64,000 nucleotides of DNA. Origin: Sphingomonas oleivorans (GTDB lineage: Bacteria; Pseudomonadota; Alphaproteobacteria; Sphingomonadales; Sphingomonadaceae). The position numbers and the translations under genes are program-made. This document shows, piece after piece, positions 54,544 to 64,000 of the stretch. The notes beneath the pieces are model-generated. The model was not told the origin of the DNA. It searched no databases and was given only the letters and a program-made list of their open reading frames with translations. Positions within the stretch are counted from its first letter, which is position 1, and each line of letters opens with the position of its first letter. The stretch is from the NCBI RefSeq assembly GCF_003050615.1, contig NZ_NWBU01000007.1, positions 62,001 to 126,000 on the forward strand, in the 5' to 3' direction.

Positions 54544-55704
54544 ATGAACGGCAGGTGCATTTCGGGAAGCCCGCTCGGCCTTTCGGGCGGCCTTGCCCTG
54601 CTGCTGCTCACCGGCTGCGTCCCCAAGCCCGATCTGGTGGCGGCGCCCCCCTCCAAGGCCGTGGCGGCGCCGGTCCGCGCGCCCGTGGGCGCACCGCAAA
54701 TGCCCATGGCGACGGCCGTCCCCAGGGCCTTGCTGCCCGACGCCATTTCGGGTCCGCCGGTCGGGCTCGATTCGGCGATCACTGCACTGGGCAGCGGCTT
54801 TAACGGAACGGTCGGCATCGCCGTGCGCGACGTGCAGGCCGGATGGACGGTCGCCTATAATGGCGGTCTTGCCTTTCCGCAGCAGAGCGTGAGCAAGCTG
54901 TGGGTGGCGATCACCCTGCTCGACGCGGTCGACCGGGGCGAGCTGTCGCTCGACGAGCAGCTTCTCATCGGCCCGCGCGACTTCACCGTCTTTCACCAGC
55001 CGATCCGCGCGCTGGTCGGCGCGGGTGGCTATCGCACCAGCTATCGCTCGCTGCTGTCGCTCGCCATGACGCAGAGCGACAATACTGCCAATGATCTGCT
55101 GCTCCGCCGTGCGGGCGGGCCGGATGCGGTGCGCGCGATGTTCCTGCGCAAGGGGCTGGCGGGCATCGCCTTCGGCCCGGGCGAAAGGCTGCTCCAGAGC
55201 CGGATCGCGGGGCTGGAATGGCGGCCCGAATATGCGCTGGGCGGCGCCTTCTATCAGGCCCGCGCGGCGCTGCCGATGCAGGTCCGCTCCGAAGCGATGC
55301 GCCGCTATCTGGCCGATCCTATGGATGGGGCGCAGCCGGTGGGGATCGTCGCCGCGCTTTCCCGGCTGCGCAGGGGGGAGCTGCTCTCGATCGCCTCCAC
55401 CCACTATCTGCTGGGCCTGATGTCCTCCAGCCGCACGGGGCCGCAGCGGCTGCGCGGCGGCCTTTCGCCCGACTGGTCCTTCGCGCACAAGACGGGCACG
55501 GGGCAGGAGCTTGGCGGGCTCGCCACCGGCTATAATGATGTCGGCCTGCTCACCTCGCCCGATGGACGCAGCTATGCCGTGGCGGTGATGATCGGCAGCA
55601 CGCGGCGCGGCATTCCCGAGCGCCAGCGGCTGATGCAGGACGTGACCCGCGCGGTGATCGCCCGATCCATCCGGCCTGCCTATGCGACCGCTATTGGGGG
55701 GTGA
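54544..55704 (+). CDS. class A beta-lactamase-like lipoprotein
   Basis: Serine hydrolase of the class A beta-lactamase fold, predicted lipoprotein (lipobox LTGC, C25). Catalytic motifs are all present: SVSK (SxxK), SDN in TQSDNTAND, a glutamate 36 residues later in ERLLQ (the E166xxLN position), and HKTGTG. After ERLLQ there is an insertion of about 45 residues before the next helix, so the omega-loop region is enlarged. It could be a true beta-lactamase or a wall-related serine hydrolase. Followed convergently by two L,D-transpeptidases. Start could also be 54523. Confidence 0.82.
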   Translation: MNGRCISGSPLGLSGGLALLLLTGCVPKPDLVAAPPSKAVAAPVRAPVGAPQMPMATAVPRALLPDAISGPPVGLDSAITALGSGFNGTVGIAVRDVQAGWTVAYNGGLAFPQQSVSKLWVAITLLDAVDRGELSLDEQLLIGPRDFTVFHQPIRALVGAGGYRTSYRSLLSLAMTQSDNTANDLLLRRAGGPDAVRAMFLRKGLAGIAFGPGERLLQSRIAGLEWRPEYALGGAFYQARAALPMQVRSEAMRRYLADPMDGAQPVGIVAALSRLRRGELLSIASTHYLLGLMSSSRTGPQRLRGGLSPDWSFAHKTGTGQELGGLATGYNDVGLLTSPDGRSYAVAVMIGSTRRGIPERQRLMQDVTRAVIARSIRPAYATAIGG

Positions 55705-55716
55705 CGGCTTGGGGAC

Positions 55717-56343
55717 TCACGCCTTGCCGGCATAGAGCAGGCGGCCCGTGCCCAGCCGGGCCAGCACCTGCACGATATCCTGCGGCGAGACCGCGAAACA
55801 ACCTTCGCTCCGCCCCAGCCGGCCCCGTCTGGCCAATATGTCCTGCCCGACATATTTGGCCGAATGGATCACGATCGCGCGTTCCTCCGCCCGGTCGTTG
55901 CTGGGATCGAGCCCGATCAGGCGTCGTGCCGTGCCATGCATGCCTTCATAGCGTTCGCCCGTCAGATAGGCGCCTTCGGATGTCGCCTTGGATCCGACGA
56001 GGTTGGAGAAATATCTGAGGAAGCCGCAATTGTCCGGATCGGAGCCCCGGCCATGGGCGACGAGCAGGCTGGTCGTGCGGCCGTCGAGAATGTCGATCAG
56101 GTACAGCCGGGGCCGGGCGGAAAAGCTGCTGAAATCGGCGATGGCGATCACGTCTTGTGACCAGATGCGGCGATGGTGCCGGGCCAGCGCCCGGAGCGCG
56201 CTTTCCAGCAGCCGTGGCGATACGCCCCGCGCGGCGCTGGCCGATCCACCCATGAAGCTCGCGGCCGCAGCCCTTTCAACGGCGAGGCCGGTAAGGCCGA
56301 GCGTCGCGGAACGGAGCAGGTGGCGGCGGCTGATGGCGCGCAT
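55717..56343 (-). CDS. L,D-transpeptidase-like protein (YkuD_2 type) with Tat signal
   Basis: Exported murein-modifying protein. Tat signal AISRRHLLRSATLGLTGLAV; catalytic histidine H160 in AIVIHSAKYV and nucleophile C182 in GRSEGCFAVS, the YkuD_2 arrangement (HS---G---S-GC). 208 residues. Thirteen bases separate it from the convergent beta-lactamase-like gene; the second transpeptidase is just upstream on the same strand. Confidence 0.88.
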   Translation of the reverse strand: MRAISRRHLLRSATLGLTGLAVERAAAASFMGGSASAARGVSPRLLESALRALARHHRRIWSQDVIAIADFSSFSARPRLYLIDILDGRTTSLLVAHGRGSDPDNCGFLRYFSNLVGSKATSEGAYLTGERYEGMHGTARRLIGLDPSNDRAEERAIVIHSAKYVGQDILARRGRLGRSEGCFAVSPQDIVQVLARLGTGRLLYAGKA

Positions 56344-56391
56344 TGCCCCTGCTTCATAGCATTTTGGCGGTGCGGCGGGAATCGATTCCCT

Positions 56392-57630
56392 TCAGCTCGC
56401 AGTTATTTTCATCCCGCCGTCGAGCCCCGCCAGTATCGCGGCATCCCGGCCATAGGGATCGCCATAGGTGACGATCTGGCCATTCTGGTCCACATCGGCG
56501 GTGAAATAGACGAGATAGACCGGCAGGTTGCGCTGTAACGGGATCGTCCGCGTCTTCGATCCGGCAAGGGCACTCTCGAACGCGGCGGCGTCGCCTTGGC
56601 CGTGGAGGAGGAGCTCGGTGGCGAGCTGGCGGATATCCTTCACGCGGATGCAGCCATGGCTCAACGCTCGGTCGGTGCGCGTGAAGGCCGTCTTGAACGG
56701 CGTGTCGTGCAGATAGATGGCATGGGCATTGTCCATGTCGATCTTGATCTTGCCGAGCGCATTGTTCGGCCCTGGCGGCTGGCGCAGGCGCCCGTCGGGG
56801 GCCGCGCGATATTTGCGGCCGGCGCGCAGCTTCGAGGATTTGACGATGCTCTTCGGCACGTTCCACCAGGGATTGACCACCAGCCGCTGCGCGGGGGCGA
56901 CGATCTGCGGCGTCGGCGTTTTCTTCGCGCCGACCACCACGTCATAGCTGGAAAGCGTTGCGCCGCCCTCGACCAGATCGAGCCTGTAGCTCGGTACGTT
57001 GACATAGATATAGCTGTCGCCCAGCGCGCGCGGCATCCAACGCCAGCGTTCGAGATTGGCGCGCAGCCGGTCGCGCGCCGCGCCATCGGTTTCGGGTGTC
57101 GCGGCGAGCGCGTCGCGCAGCGCGGCATAGCGGGGATCGGCCGGCAGCAGGCTTTCCAGCCAGGTGCGGATCTGGCCCTGGCGCACCGCCTCGTCCAGCC
57201 GCATCTCCAGATCGCCGAGCTCATCGGGCGGGCGCTTGATATGCCAGCCGACACGCGCGCGATCGGTGACGCGGCCCAGCGCATAATCCCGCGCCAGCGC
57301 GAGCGCCGTGGCCCGCGCGGCGGCGTCCAGCGCCGGGCCCTCGCCTTGCTCCAGCGCGTGGCGCAGCTCGGACGGCCCATAGTCGGCGGGATCGAGCCCC
57401 TCCCGGCCGGCGGCCTCGACCGTTTCGATCAGCTCCTGCGCGGCGGCCTGCGACCAGTGGGGGACTTGCGGAGCCGCAGGCTCCGCGATCGGGGCCGCGG
57501 CCTCCTGCTCGGTCGCATCGGGCGGGGCGGAAGCAAGCCCCAGGCTCGTCATCATGACGAAGAGGGCAAATGATATGGTCGCAAGCTGATGTCGCCCAAC
57601 GCAGCGCGCGCAGGACGGAATTGCTGACAT
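56392..57630 (-). CDS. L,D-transpeptidase (YkuD domain, YcbB-like)
   Basis: Periplasmic enzyme making L,D (3-3) cross-links, insensitive to most beta-lactams. A hydrophobic N-terminus (LATISFALFVMMTSLGLASA) serves as signal; residues about 55-200 form the YcbB-type scaffold domain ending LRANLERWRWMPR; the YkuD domain has YLHDTP and the catalytic SHGCIRV with C327. ATG 57630 has AGGAG six bases upstream; the longer frame to 57786 is not supported. 412 residues. Probably transcribed with the YkuD_2 gene 48 bases downstream. Confidence 0.9.
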   Translation of the reverse strand: MSAIPSCARCVGRHQLATISFALFVMMTSLGLASAPPDATEQEAAAPIAEPAAPQVPHWSQAAAQELIETVEAAGREGLDPADYGPSELRHALEQGEGPALDAAARATALALARDYALGRVTDRARVGWHIKRPPDELGDLEMRLDEAVRQGQIRTWLESLLPADPRYAALRDALAATPETDGAARDRLRANLERWRWMPRALGDSYIYVNVPSYRLDLVEGGATLSSYDVVVGAKKTPTPQIVAPAQRLVVNPWWNVPKSIVKSSKLRAGRKYRAAPDGRLRQPPGPNNALGKIKIDMDNAHAIYLHDTPFKTAFTRTDRALSHGCIRVKDIRQLATELLLHGQGDAAAFESALAGSKTRTIPLQRNLPVYLVYFTADVDQNGQIVTYGDPYGRDAAILAGLDGGMKITAS

Positions 57631-57868
57631 CTGACGCTCCTGAACCTTCTTTCCTGTAACGATCGACTGTCTCCTCCGATCCATCGCTATTGAGCAGCGC
57701 CATTTCCCTGAGTGACGCCTGTCGGTCCTCGCCTTGCCTGGGCGGGACCTTGTCTTGGCAACGCGCTTTCCCATCTGATGGCCCATGTCCCGCTAATGCC
57801 CGGGGCAGCGCGTGCATGGGGCGGGACGATGCGATCTAAAGTCGCCTGATTTCAGGGGAATAGCCTCC

Positions 57869-59053
<1,185 letters not shown>

Positions 59054-59108
59054 GCGGCGGGCGATTTCCGGGCTTGTAAGCGGCGACTTACTTGGGCACG
59101 GTGGCGCC

Positions 59109-59294
59109 ATGCCGGAACATTCAACCATTCGTGACCATATCCTCGCCCAGGCGGCGGCGCTCGACCTGCCGCTGGACGAAGCCTGCCTGCCGGGCATCGA
59201 CAGCAATATGGCGCTGCTCGGCGCCTTTGCCGATCTGCTCCATGCCTTCCCGCTGCCGCCCGAGCGCGAGCCTGCGCCGGAATATCGGCCATGA
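59109..59294 (+). CDS. AtzG-like (DUF4089/HpxX) small subunit
   Basis: A 61-residue protein with the DUF4089/AtzG pattern: a helical first part (IRDHILAQAAALDLPLDEACLP in two halves), then FADLLHAFPLPPEREPAPEYRP-type ending, where LPPE-EPAP--P is the family hallmark. AtzG binds and stabilises the amidase AtzE in cyanuric acid degradation; HpxX has the same place in purine degradation. Its stop overlaps the amidase start (ATGA), so the two are translationally coupled. Confidence 0.85.
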   Translation: MPEHSTIRDHILAQAAALDLPLDEACLPGIDSNMALLGAFADLLHAFPLPPEREPAPEYRP

Positions 59295-60655
59295 GCGGTC
59301 CCGATAGCCGCAGCGCCGCCGCGATTGCCGCCGATGTCCGCGCCGGCCGGACCAGCGCGGAGCAGGTGGCGCGCGATGCGCTCGCCGATATCGCCCGGCG
59401 CGATCCGCCGCTCAACGCCTTCACCCGGCTGCTGCCGGAACGCGCGCTTGCCGATGCGCGCGCGGTGGATGCGAAGATCGCGCGCGGGATCGATCCGGGC
59501 CCGCTCGCGGGCGTGCCCTTCGCGGTCAAGGACCTGTTCGACGTGGCCGGCATTCCCACCACGGCCGGCGCGGCGCTGCGCCGTGATGCGTCGCCGGCCG
59601 CGCGCGACGCCGATGCGATCACCTCGCTCAACGAAGCCGGGGGCGTGCTCGTCGGCACGCTCAACATGGACGAGTTCGCTTATGGATTCGCGACCGACAA
59701 CGCCCATTTCGGCCTGACCCGCAATCCCCATGATCCGGATCGGATCGCGGGCGGATCGTCGGGCGGATCGGCGGCGGCGGTGGCGGCGGGGCTGGTGCCG
59801 CTGTCGCTGGGATCGGACACCAACGGATCGATCCGCGTGCCCGCTGCGCTCTGCGGCCTTTATGGCCTGCGCGCGACGCAGGGAGGCTTGTCGCGCCGCG
59901 GTGCCTTCCCCTTCGCTGCCAGCTTCGACATGGTCGGGCCCTTCGCCCGCAGCGTCGCCGATATGCGCCTCATATTCGATGCGCTGGCGGGATGTCGCTC
60001 CGCCGATGTCCCCGCGGAGGGGCTGCGCGTCGGCCGGCTCGAAGGCTGGTTCCGCCGCAATGCGAGCGAGGAGCTGTTGGCCGGCATCGATCGCATTGCC
60101 GATCATTTCGGCGGCGCCGTGCCGGTCGAGCTGCCCGAGGCCGAGCGCGCGCGCGCGGCGGCCTTCCTCATCACTGCGGCGGAAGGCGGCAATCTCCATC
60201 TGCCCGATCTGCGCAGCCGCGCCATGGCCTATGATCCCGCGACGCGCGACCGGCTGCTCGCCGGCGCGATGCTGCCCGCCGCCACTTATATCCAGGCGCA
60301 GCGTTTCCGCGGCTGGGCGCGCGATGCGGCGCTGGCGCTGTTCGATCGATTCGATCTGCTCGTGGCGCCAGGCTGTCCGGGCCCTGCGCCGCGTATCGCC
60401 TCGGCGACGATCATGGTGGAAGGAAAGCCCGTCTCCGCTCGGGCGAATCTCGGCCTCTATACCCAGCCCTTGACGCTGATCGGGCTTCCCGTCCTGTCCG
60501 TGCCGCTCGCCCGGCCGGGCGAGCTGCCGCTGGGCGTCCAGCTCATCGCCGCGCCGGGACGGGAGGATCTGCTGTTCGCGGCCGCAGCGGCGCTGGAGGA
60601 AGCCGGGATCATCGGCTTCTCCGAGCCGGTGGAAATGGAGCTATCCAGCAGATAA
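59291..60655 (+). CDS. AtzE/HpxY-family amidase
   Basis: Amidase-signature hydrolase. The Ser-cisSer-Lys triad is visible: K80 (FAVKDLFDV), S156 (AGGSSGGSAAA) and S180 (GSDTNGSIRVPAALCG). 454 residues, typical of AtzE (1-carboxybiuret hydrolase) and HpxY (oxalurate route in Klebsiella-type purine degradation). With purine permease, purine nucleoside permease and an HpxW-like gene close by, the HpxY role is favoured; this is inference from context. Confidence 0.9.
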   Translation: MSGPDSRSAAAIAADVRAGRTSAEQVARDALADIARRDPPLNAFTRLLPERALADARAVDAKIARGIDPGPLAGVPFAVKDLFDVAGIPTTAGAALRRDASPAARDADAITSLNEAGGVLVGTLNMDEFAYGFATDNAHFGLTRNPHDPDRIAGGSSGGSAAAVAAGLVPLSLGSDTNGSIRVPAALCGLYGLRATQGGLSRRGAFPFAASFDMVGPFARSVADMRLIFDALAGCRSADVPAEGLRVGRLEGWFRRNASEELLAGIDRIADHFGGAVPVELPEAERARAAAFLITAAEGGNLHLPDLRSRAMAYDPATRDRLLAGAMLPAATYIQAQRFRGWARDAALALFDRFDLLVAPGCPGPAPRIASATIMVEGKPVSARANLGLYTQPLTLIGLPVLSVPLARPGELPLGVQLIAAPGREDLLFAAAAALEEAGIIGFSEPVEMELSSR

Positions 60656-60802
60656 AAAAGGGTAAATCCGAAAAGATGCAGTAGTTAAGTAAATGACTTC
60701 TGACCTATTGTGCGGCGCATGAACTGTGCTACCGTCGATCAACCCTGAAAAATACGGGGATGAATGTTCGCAGGAGGAGATAGCAGGCAAAAAAGGGTAA
60801 CC

Positions 60803-61138
60803 ATGCTGCATCTCCGTAATCAAGATCGTGTTCTGTCGTTGCTCGGCGGGATGTCGGCGCTCGTGCTCGCTTTTGCCGGCAGCGCGGCTCCGGCCCAGAC
60901 TGCCGAGCCCGCCGCAAGCGAGGGGCTGGGCGATATCGTCGTTACCGCGTCGCGCCGCGAGGAGCGGGCGATCGACGTGCCCGTGGCGGTGACGTCCATC
61001 GGCGGCGAGAAGCTCGCCGTCTTCGCGCGCAATATCGCCGATAAGATCCGTTCGGTCAGCGCGATCGACTTCAACAATCTGACGGGCATGGTGAACGAGC
61101 CGCGCATTATCGGCGTGTCGTTGAGCAAGAAGTTCTGA
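60803..61138 (+). pseudogene. TonB-dependent receptor remnant with large in-frame internal deletion
   Basis: The 111-residue frame has a normal receptor beginning: signal peptide (LGGMSALVLAFAGSAAPAQ), then LGDIVVTASRREERAIDVPVAV, the start of the plug domain. After LAVFARNIADK it jumps directly to RSVSAIDFNNLTGMVNEPRI ending IGVSLSKKF, which is the typical last strand of the receptor barrel with terminal Phe. Some 600 or more residues are missing, with the frame kept. It cannot form a barrel. It sits between the amidase and the purine permease and was presumably their outer-membrane receptor. Confidence 0.82.
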
Positions 61139-61175
61139 TCCGATGGGCCGGCGGGCATATCCGTCGGCCCACGCC

Positions 61176-61198
61176 ATCCCGGCGGCTGAGGCCGGGAT
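61176..61198. repeat. short intergenic palindrome
   Basis: ATCCCGGC and GCCGGGAT around a 7-base loop between the receptor remnant and the permease; relative of the element at 18646. No T run. Confidence 0.5.
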
Positions 61199-61287
61199 CT
61201 TGCTCATTCTAAAGTCGGGCTATGAAGGGGAATTCCGGCACATGCGCCGGAATGCGGGGAGAAACTCTATGTCTGGGATCATGATAT

Positions 61288-62622
61288 ATGCATGATATGG
61301 CTGTGACGAGGCTCGAGCGGATGTTCCATCTGCGCGAACGCGGCACGACGGTACGTACCGAGGTGCTCGCGGGCGTCACCACCTTCCTCACAATGGCCTA
61401 TATCGTGATCGTCAATCCGGCGATCCTGGGCCTCGCCGGAATGCCGGTCGCGGCGGTCGCCGCCGCCACCTGCTTCGCCGCCGCCTTCGCCAGCATATTG
61501 ATGGGCCTTAGCGCCAATGTGCCGCTCGCGCTTGCGCCCGGCATGGGGCTCAACGCCTATTTCTCCTTCACGGTGGTGCAGCAGATGGGCGTGCCCTGGC
61601 CGGTCGCGCTGGGCTGCGTGCTCATTTCCGGCATCGCCTTCTTCCTGATGGCGGCGGCGGGCATCCGCCAGATGATCATCGCTGCCATCCCGCCGCATCT
61701 CTTTGCCGCGGTGGCGGGCGGCATCGGCCTGTTCATCGCCTTCATCGGCTTGCGCAACGCCGGCATCGTCGTCAGCAATCCCGCCACCAGCGTCGCGCTG
61801 GGCGATCTGCGCGCGCCGTCGGCCGCGCTGGCGCTGCTCGGCCTGATCCTCGTCGCGGGGCTCAGCGCCTGGCGGGTGAAGGGCGCGATCCTGATCGGCA
61901 TTCTCGTCACCACCGCGCTCGGCTGGGCCTTCGGCCTGGTCGAGATCAAGCCGCAGCCCTACAGCCTGTCGGCGATGACCGAGACGGCGTTCAAGCTCGA
62001 CCTGTCCGGCGCGCTGGGCCTCGGCAATCATGGCTTCGGCCTGGTCGAGGTGATCTTCGTCTTCCTGTTCGTCGATCTGTTCGACAATATCGGCACGCTC
62101 GTCGCCGTGTCGAAGCGCGCGGGGCTGGCCGGGCCGGACGGCAGCATTCCCAATCTGCGCCGCATCCTCTTCACCGATGCGACCGCCACCATCGTCGGCT
62201 CCTTCGCCGGCACCAGCACCATCACCTCCTATGTCGAAAGTGCGGCCGGCGTGCAGGAAGGCGGGCGCACGGGGCTCACCTCGGTCGTCACCGGGCTGCT
62301 CTTCCTCGTCACCATGTTCGTGGCGCCCTATGCGCAGGCGATCCCCGTTGCCGCTACCGCGCCCGCGCTGATCCTGGTCGGCGGGCTGATGATGGCGCCG
62401 CTGGTGGAGATCGAATGGGATGATCCGCTGATCGCGGTGCCGGCCTTCCTGACGCTGGTGATGATCCCGCTCAGCTTCTCCATCGCCAATGGTCTCGCCT
62501 TCGGCATCACCAGCTATGCGGTGCTCAAGATCGTCCGTGGCCAGGCGACGGTCAAGGACTGGCTTCTCTTCGTCCTTGCGGGGCTGTTCGTGTTCCGCTT
62601 CCTCTATCTTGCGGCGGGCTGA
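61288..62622 (+). CDS. AzgA-family purine permease (adenine/guanine/hypoxanthine)
   Basis: Inner-membrane proton symporter of the NCS2/AzgA branch. The 444-residue protein has about 12 helices; AzgA landmarks are RTEVLAGVTTFLTMAYI, ANVPLALAPGMGLNAYFSF, FLFVDLFDNIGTLVAVSK and GTSTITSYVESAAGVQEGGR. Start could also be ATG 61297. Substrates of the family are hypoxanthine, guanine and adenine, which agrees with the neighbouring nucleoside permease and oxalurate-type genes. Confidence 0.92.
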   Translation: MHDMAVTRLERMFHLRERGTTVRTEVLAGVTTFLTMAYIVIVNPAILGLAGMPVAAVAAATCFAAAFASILMGLSANVPLALAPGMGLNAYFSFTVVQQMGVPWPVALGCVLISGIAFFLMAAAGIRQMIIAAIPPHLFAAVAGGIGLFIAFIGLRNAGIVVSNPATSVALGDLRAPSAALALLGLILVAGLSAWRVKGAILIGILVTTALGWAFGLVEIKPQPYSLSAMTETAFKLDLSGALGLGNHGFGLVEVIFVFLFVDLFDNIGTLVAVSKRAGLAGPDGSIPNLRRILFTDATATIVGSFAGTSTITSYVESAAGVQEGGRTGLTSVVTGLLFLVTMFVAPYAQAIPVAATAPALILVGGLMMAPLVEIEWDDPLIAVPAFLTLVMIPLSFSIANGLAFGITSYAVLKIVRGQATVKDWLLFVLAGLFVFRFLYLAAG

Positions 62623-62650
62623 GCCGATGGCGATGCCCATAGGAGTATCC

Positions 62651-63742
62651 ATGAAGACGAATTTCCGATCGATGTTGCTCGCCAGTGCGCTGGCGCTGCT
62701 GCCTGCCGTCCCGGCGGCCGCCCAACCCGTGGCGCCGGCCGTTGCCGCCGTGCCCGTCACGGCGCCGATCCCCGTGCGCGTCGTCGTCGTCACCGCTTTC
62801 GAGATTGGCGAGGATACGGGCGACAAGGCCGGCGAGTTTCAGGCCTGGGCGCAGGTGCTGCCGGAAAAGATTCCGTTCCCGGCCGGCTATCGCGATCTTC
62901 ATTATGATCCCAAGACGCAGGTATTGGCGATCAACACCAGCATCGGCACCAGCCGGGCGGCCGCCTCGATCATGGCGCTGGGCATGGATCCGCGCTTCGA
63001 TCTGCGGAAGAGCTACTGGTTGATCGCGGCGATCGCGGGCGTCAATCCGAACACCGGCTCGATCGGCTCGGCCGCCTGGATCGGCGATGTGGTGGATACC
63101 GATCATGGCTATCTGATCGATCCGCGCGAGGCGCCGAAGGACTGGGTCACCGGCATGTTCCCGCGTGAACGCACGCGGCCCTATCAGCTGCCCGTGCCGC
63201 AGGACAGCAGCTACAATCTTTTCCCCGCCAACAAGGATCTGCGCGACTGGGCCTATAAGCTCACCAAGGATGTGAAGATCCCGGACAGCGATACGCTGCG
63301 TACGCTGCGCGCCGCCTATAAGGGCTATCCGCAGGCGGAGCAGCCGCCGCGCGTGCTGGTCGGCGACGAGGTTTCGGGGCAGGGCTTCTGGCACGGTGCG
63401 ATGCTCAACGCGCATTTCGAGCGCTGGGCGGAATATTGGACCGGCCGCAAGGACAGCTTCGTGATGACCGCCATGGAGGATACGGGCGTCATTCAGTCGC
63501 TCTCCATGCTCGGCCGGGTCGGCAAGGTGGATCCCAACCGGCTGCTCGTGCTGCGTACGGGAAGCAATTATTCGACCCAGCCCAAGGGCGGTGATGCGGC
63601 CGCCAGCCTCGCGTCCGAAAGCACCGGCCTGTCTGCGCTCCAGGCCTCGCTCGACGCCGCCTTCCTCGTGGGAAACCGCGTCGTGCAGGAGATTTCACGA
63701 AACTGGTCGCAATATGCTGACAAGCTGCCTTCGGTGCGCTAA
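62651..63742 (+). CDS. purine nucleoside permease (NUP family), exported
   Basis: NUP-family protein; fungal members transport purine nucleosides, bacterial ones carry a signal peptide and resemble nucleoside phosphorylases in fold, so a periplasmic binding or cleaving role is possible. Signal peptide MLLASALALLPAVPAAAQ; conserved VVVVTAFEIGEDTGDKAGEF, IGTSRAAASIMALGMDPRF, YWLIAAIAGVNP, and VLVGDEVSGQGFWHG, FVMTAMEDTGV. AGGAG lies five bases before ATG 62651. 363 residues. Confidence 0.9.
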   Translation: MKTNFRSMLLASALALLPAVPAAAQPVAPAVAAVPVTAPIPVRVVVVTAFEIGEDTGDKAGEFQAWAQVLPEKIPFPAGYRDLHYDPKTQVLAINTSIGTSRAAASIMALGMDPRFDLRKSYWLIAAIAGVNPNTGSIGSAAWIGDVVDTDHGYLIDPREAPKDWVTGMFPRERTRPYQLPVPQDSSYNLFPANKDLRDWAYKLTKDVKIPDSDTLRTLRAAYKGYPQAEQPPRVLVGDEVSGQGFWHGAMLNAHFERWAEYWTGRKDSFVMTAMEDTGVIQSLSMLGRVGKVDPNRLLVLRTGSNYSTQPKGGDAAASLASESTGLSALQASLDAAFLVGNRVVQEISRNWSQYADKLPSVR

Positions 63743-63751
63743 AGTAAGTAA

Positions 63752-64000
63752 ATGCTGAATACGCCTCGATCGCTTCGCGGCATGGTCACCTCGCCGCACC
63801 ACCTCGCCAGCCAGGCGGGGCTGGATGTATTGAGGGACGGCGGCAATGCGATCGAGGCGGGGGTTGCCATGGCGGCGGCCCTGGCGGTGGTCTACCCGCA
63901 CATGACGGGGCTCGGCGGCGACGGCTTCTGGCTGGTGGCCGAGCCGGGCGGCGCCGTCCATGCGATCGACGCCTGCGGTGCCGCCGCCGGGGCCGCCACG
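63752..64000 (+). CDS. gamma-glutamyltransferase-family protein (HpxW-like), 3' truncated by window end
   Basis: The first 83 codons of a gamma-glutamyltransferase-fold Ntn hydrolase: MVTSPHHLASQAGLDVLRDG, GNAIEAGVAMAAALAVVYPH, MTGLGGDGFWLV. No signal peptide, which suits cytoplasmic HpxW (oxamate amidohydrolase) better than periplasmic Ggt. The processing Thr and C-terminal subunit lie beyond the window. Ten bases after the NUP gene, likely in one operon. Confidence 0.85.
   Translation, partial: MLNTPRSLRGMVTSPHHLASQAGLDVLRDGGNAIEAGVAMAAALAVVYPHMTGLGGDGFWLVAEPGGAVHAIDACGAAAGAAT

Overview
The window (64 kb, GC-rich, strong G/C third-position bias) looks like a chromosomal segment of a sphingomonad (alphaproteobacterial order Sphingomonadales). 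The evidence is gene content and order: a dcw cell-wall/division cluster followed by dgt, argS, SPOR protein, nagZ, scpAB and tatABC; a complete PhyR/NepR/EcfG general stress response locus; an N-terminally extended S9 protein; and small intergenic palindromes of the CGTCATCCC type. No phage, transposase, rRNA operon or CRISPR array was seen. There is one tRNA, Gly(TCC).

Layout. (1) 1-13,023: murF (5' truncated by the window edge), mraY, murD, ftsW, murG, murC, murB, ddl, ftsQ, ftsA and ftsZ, mostly coupled by 4-base stop/start overlaps, as one translationally coupled peptidoglycan-precursor and divisome operon. (2) 13,201-22,613: TPR/SPOR lipo- or periplasmic protein, dGTPase-like protein, argS, SPOR membrane protein, nagZ, scpA-scpB, tatA-tatB-tatC. 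(3) 22,671-27,521: entericidin-like lipoprotein, a small unknown protein, then the general stress response locus: nepR plus a PhyP-like sensor kinase on the minus strand, divergent phyR, a 47-residue membrane protein behind a perfect EcfG-type promoter, ecfG, and a second, short NepR-like gene convergent to ecfG. (4) 27,599-36,523: glnE, bcp, a DUF455 ferritin-like protein that appears to use a CTG start, M23 endopeptidase, an iron-sulfur carrier, xthA, tRNA-Gly, a frameshifted LysR gene, a short-chain dehydrogenase and a phosphoesterase. (5) 36,566-46,147: serine hydrolase, diguanylate cyclase, rpsI-rplM, ctaA, MerC-like protein, Zur/Fur regulator, dxs, alpha/beta hydrolase, tlyA. (6) 46,256-52,292: RND efflux pair, UbiK-like factor, YbjN protein, proC. 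(7) 52,446-57,630: Tat-exported M3 peptidase, fragment of a SnoaL-like gene, class A beta-lactamase-like lipoprotein, two L,D-transpeptidases. (8) 57,869-64,000: thiolase, then a purine/oxalurate-type catabolic group: AtzG-like (HpxX) and AtzE-like (HpxY) proteins, a TonB receptor with a huge internal deletion, AzgA purine permease, purine nucleoside permease, and the start of an HpxW-like gamma-glutamyltransferase family gene.

The parts of most interest are the stress-response locus (degenerate ATPase domain in the kinase, two NepR proteins, an overlooked EcfG-controlled small membrane protein), the deleted TonB receptor and frameshifted LysR as signs of gene decay, and a structured, gene-free stretch at 22.9-23.1 kb. 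All functional assignments rest on reading motifs by eye; no database search was run.
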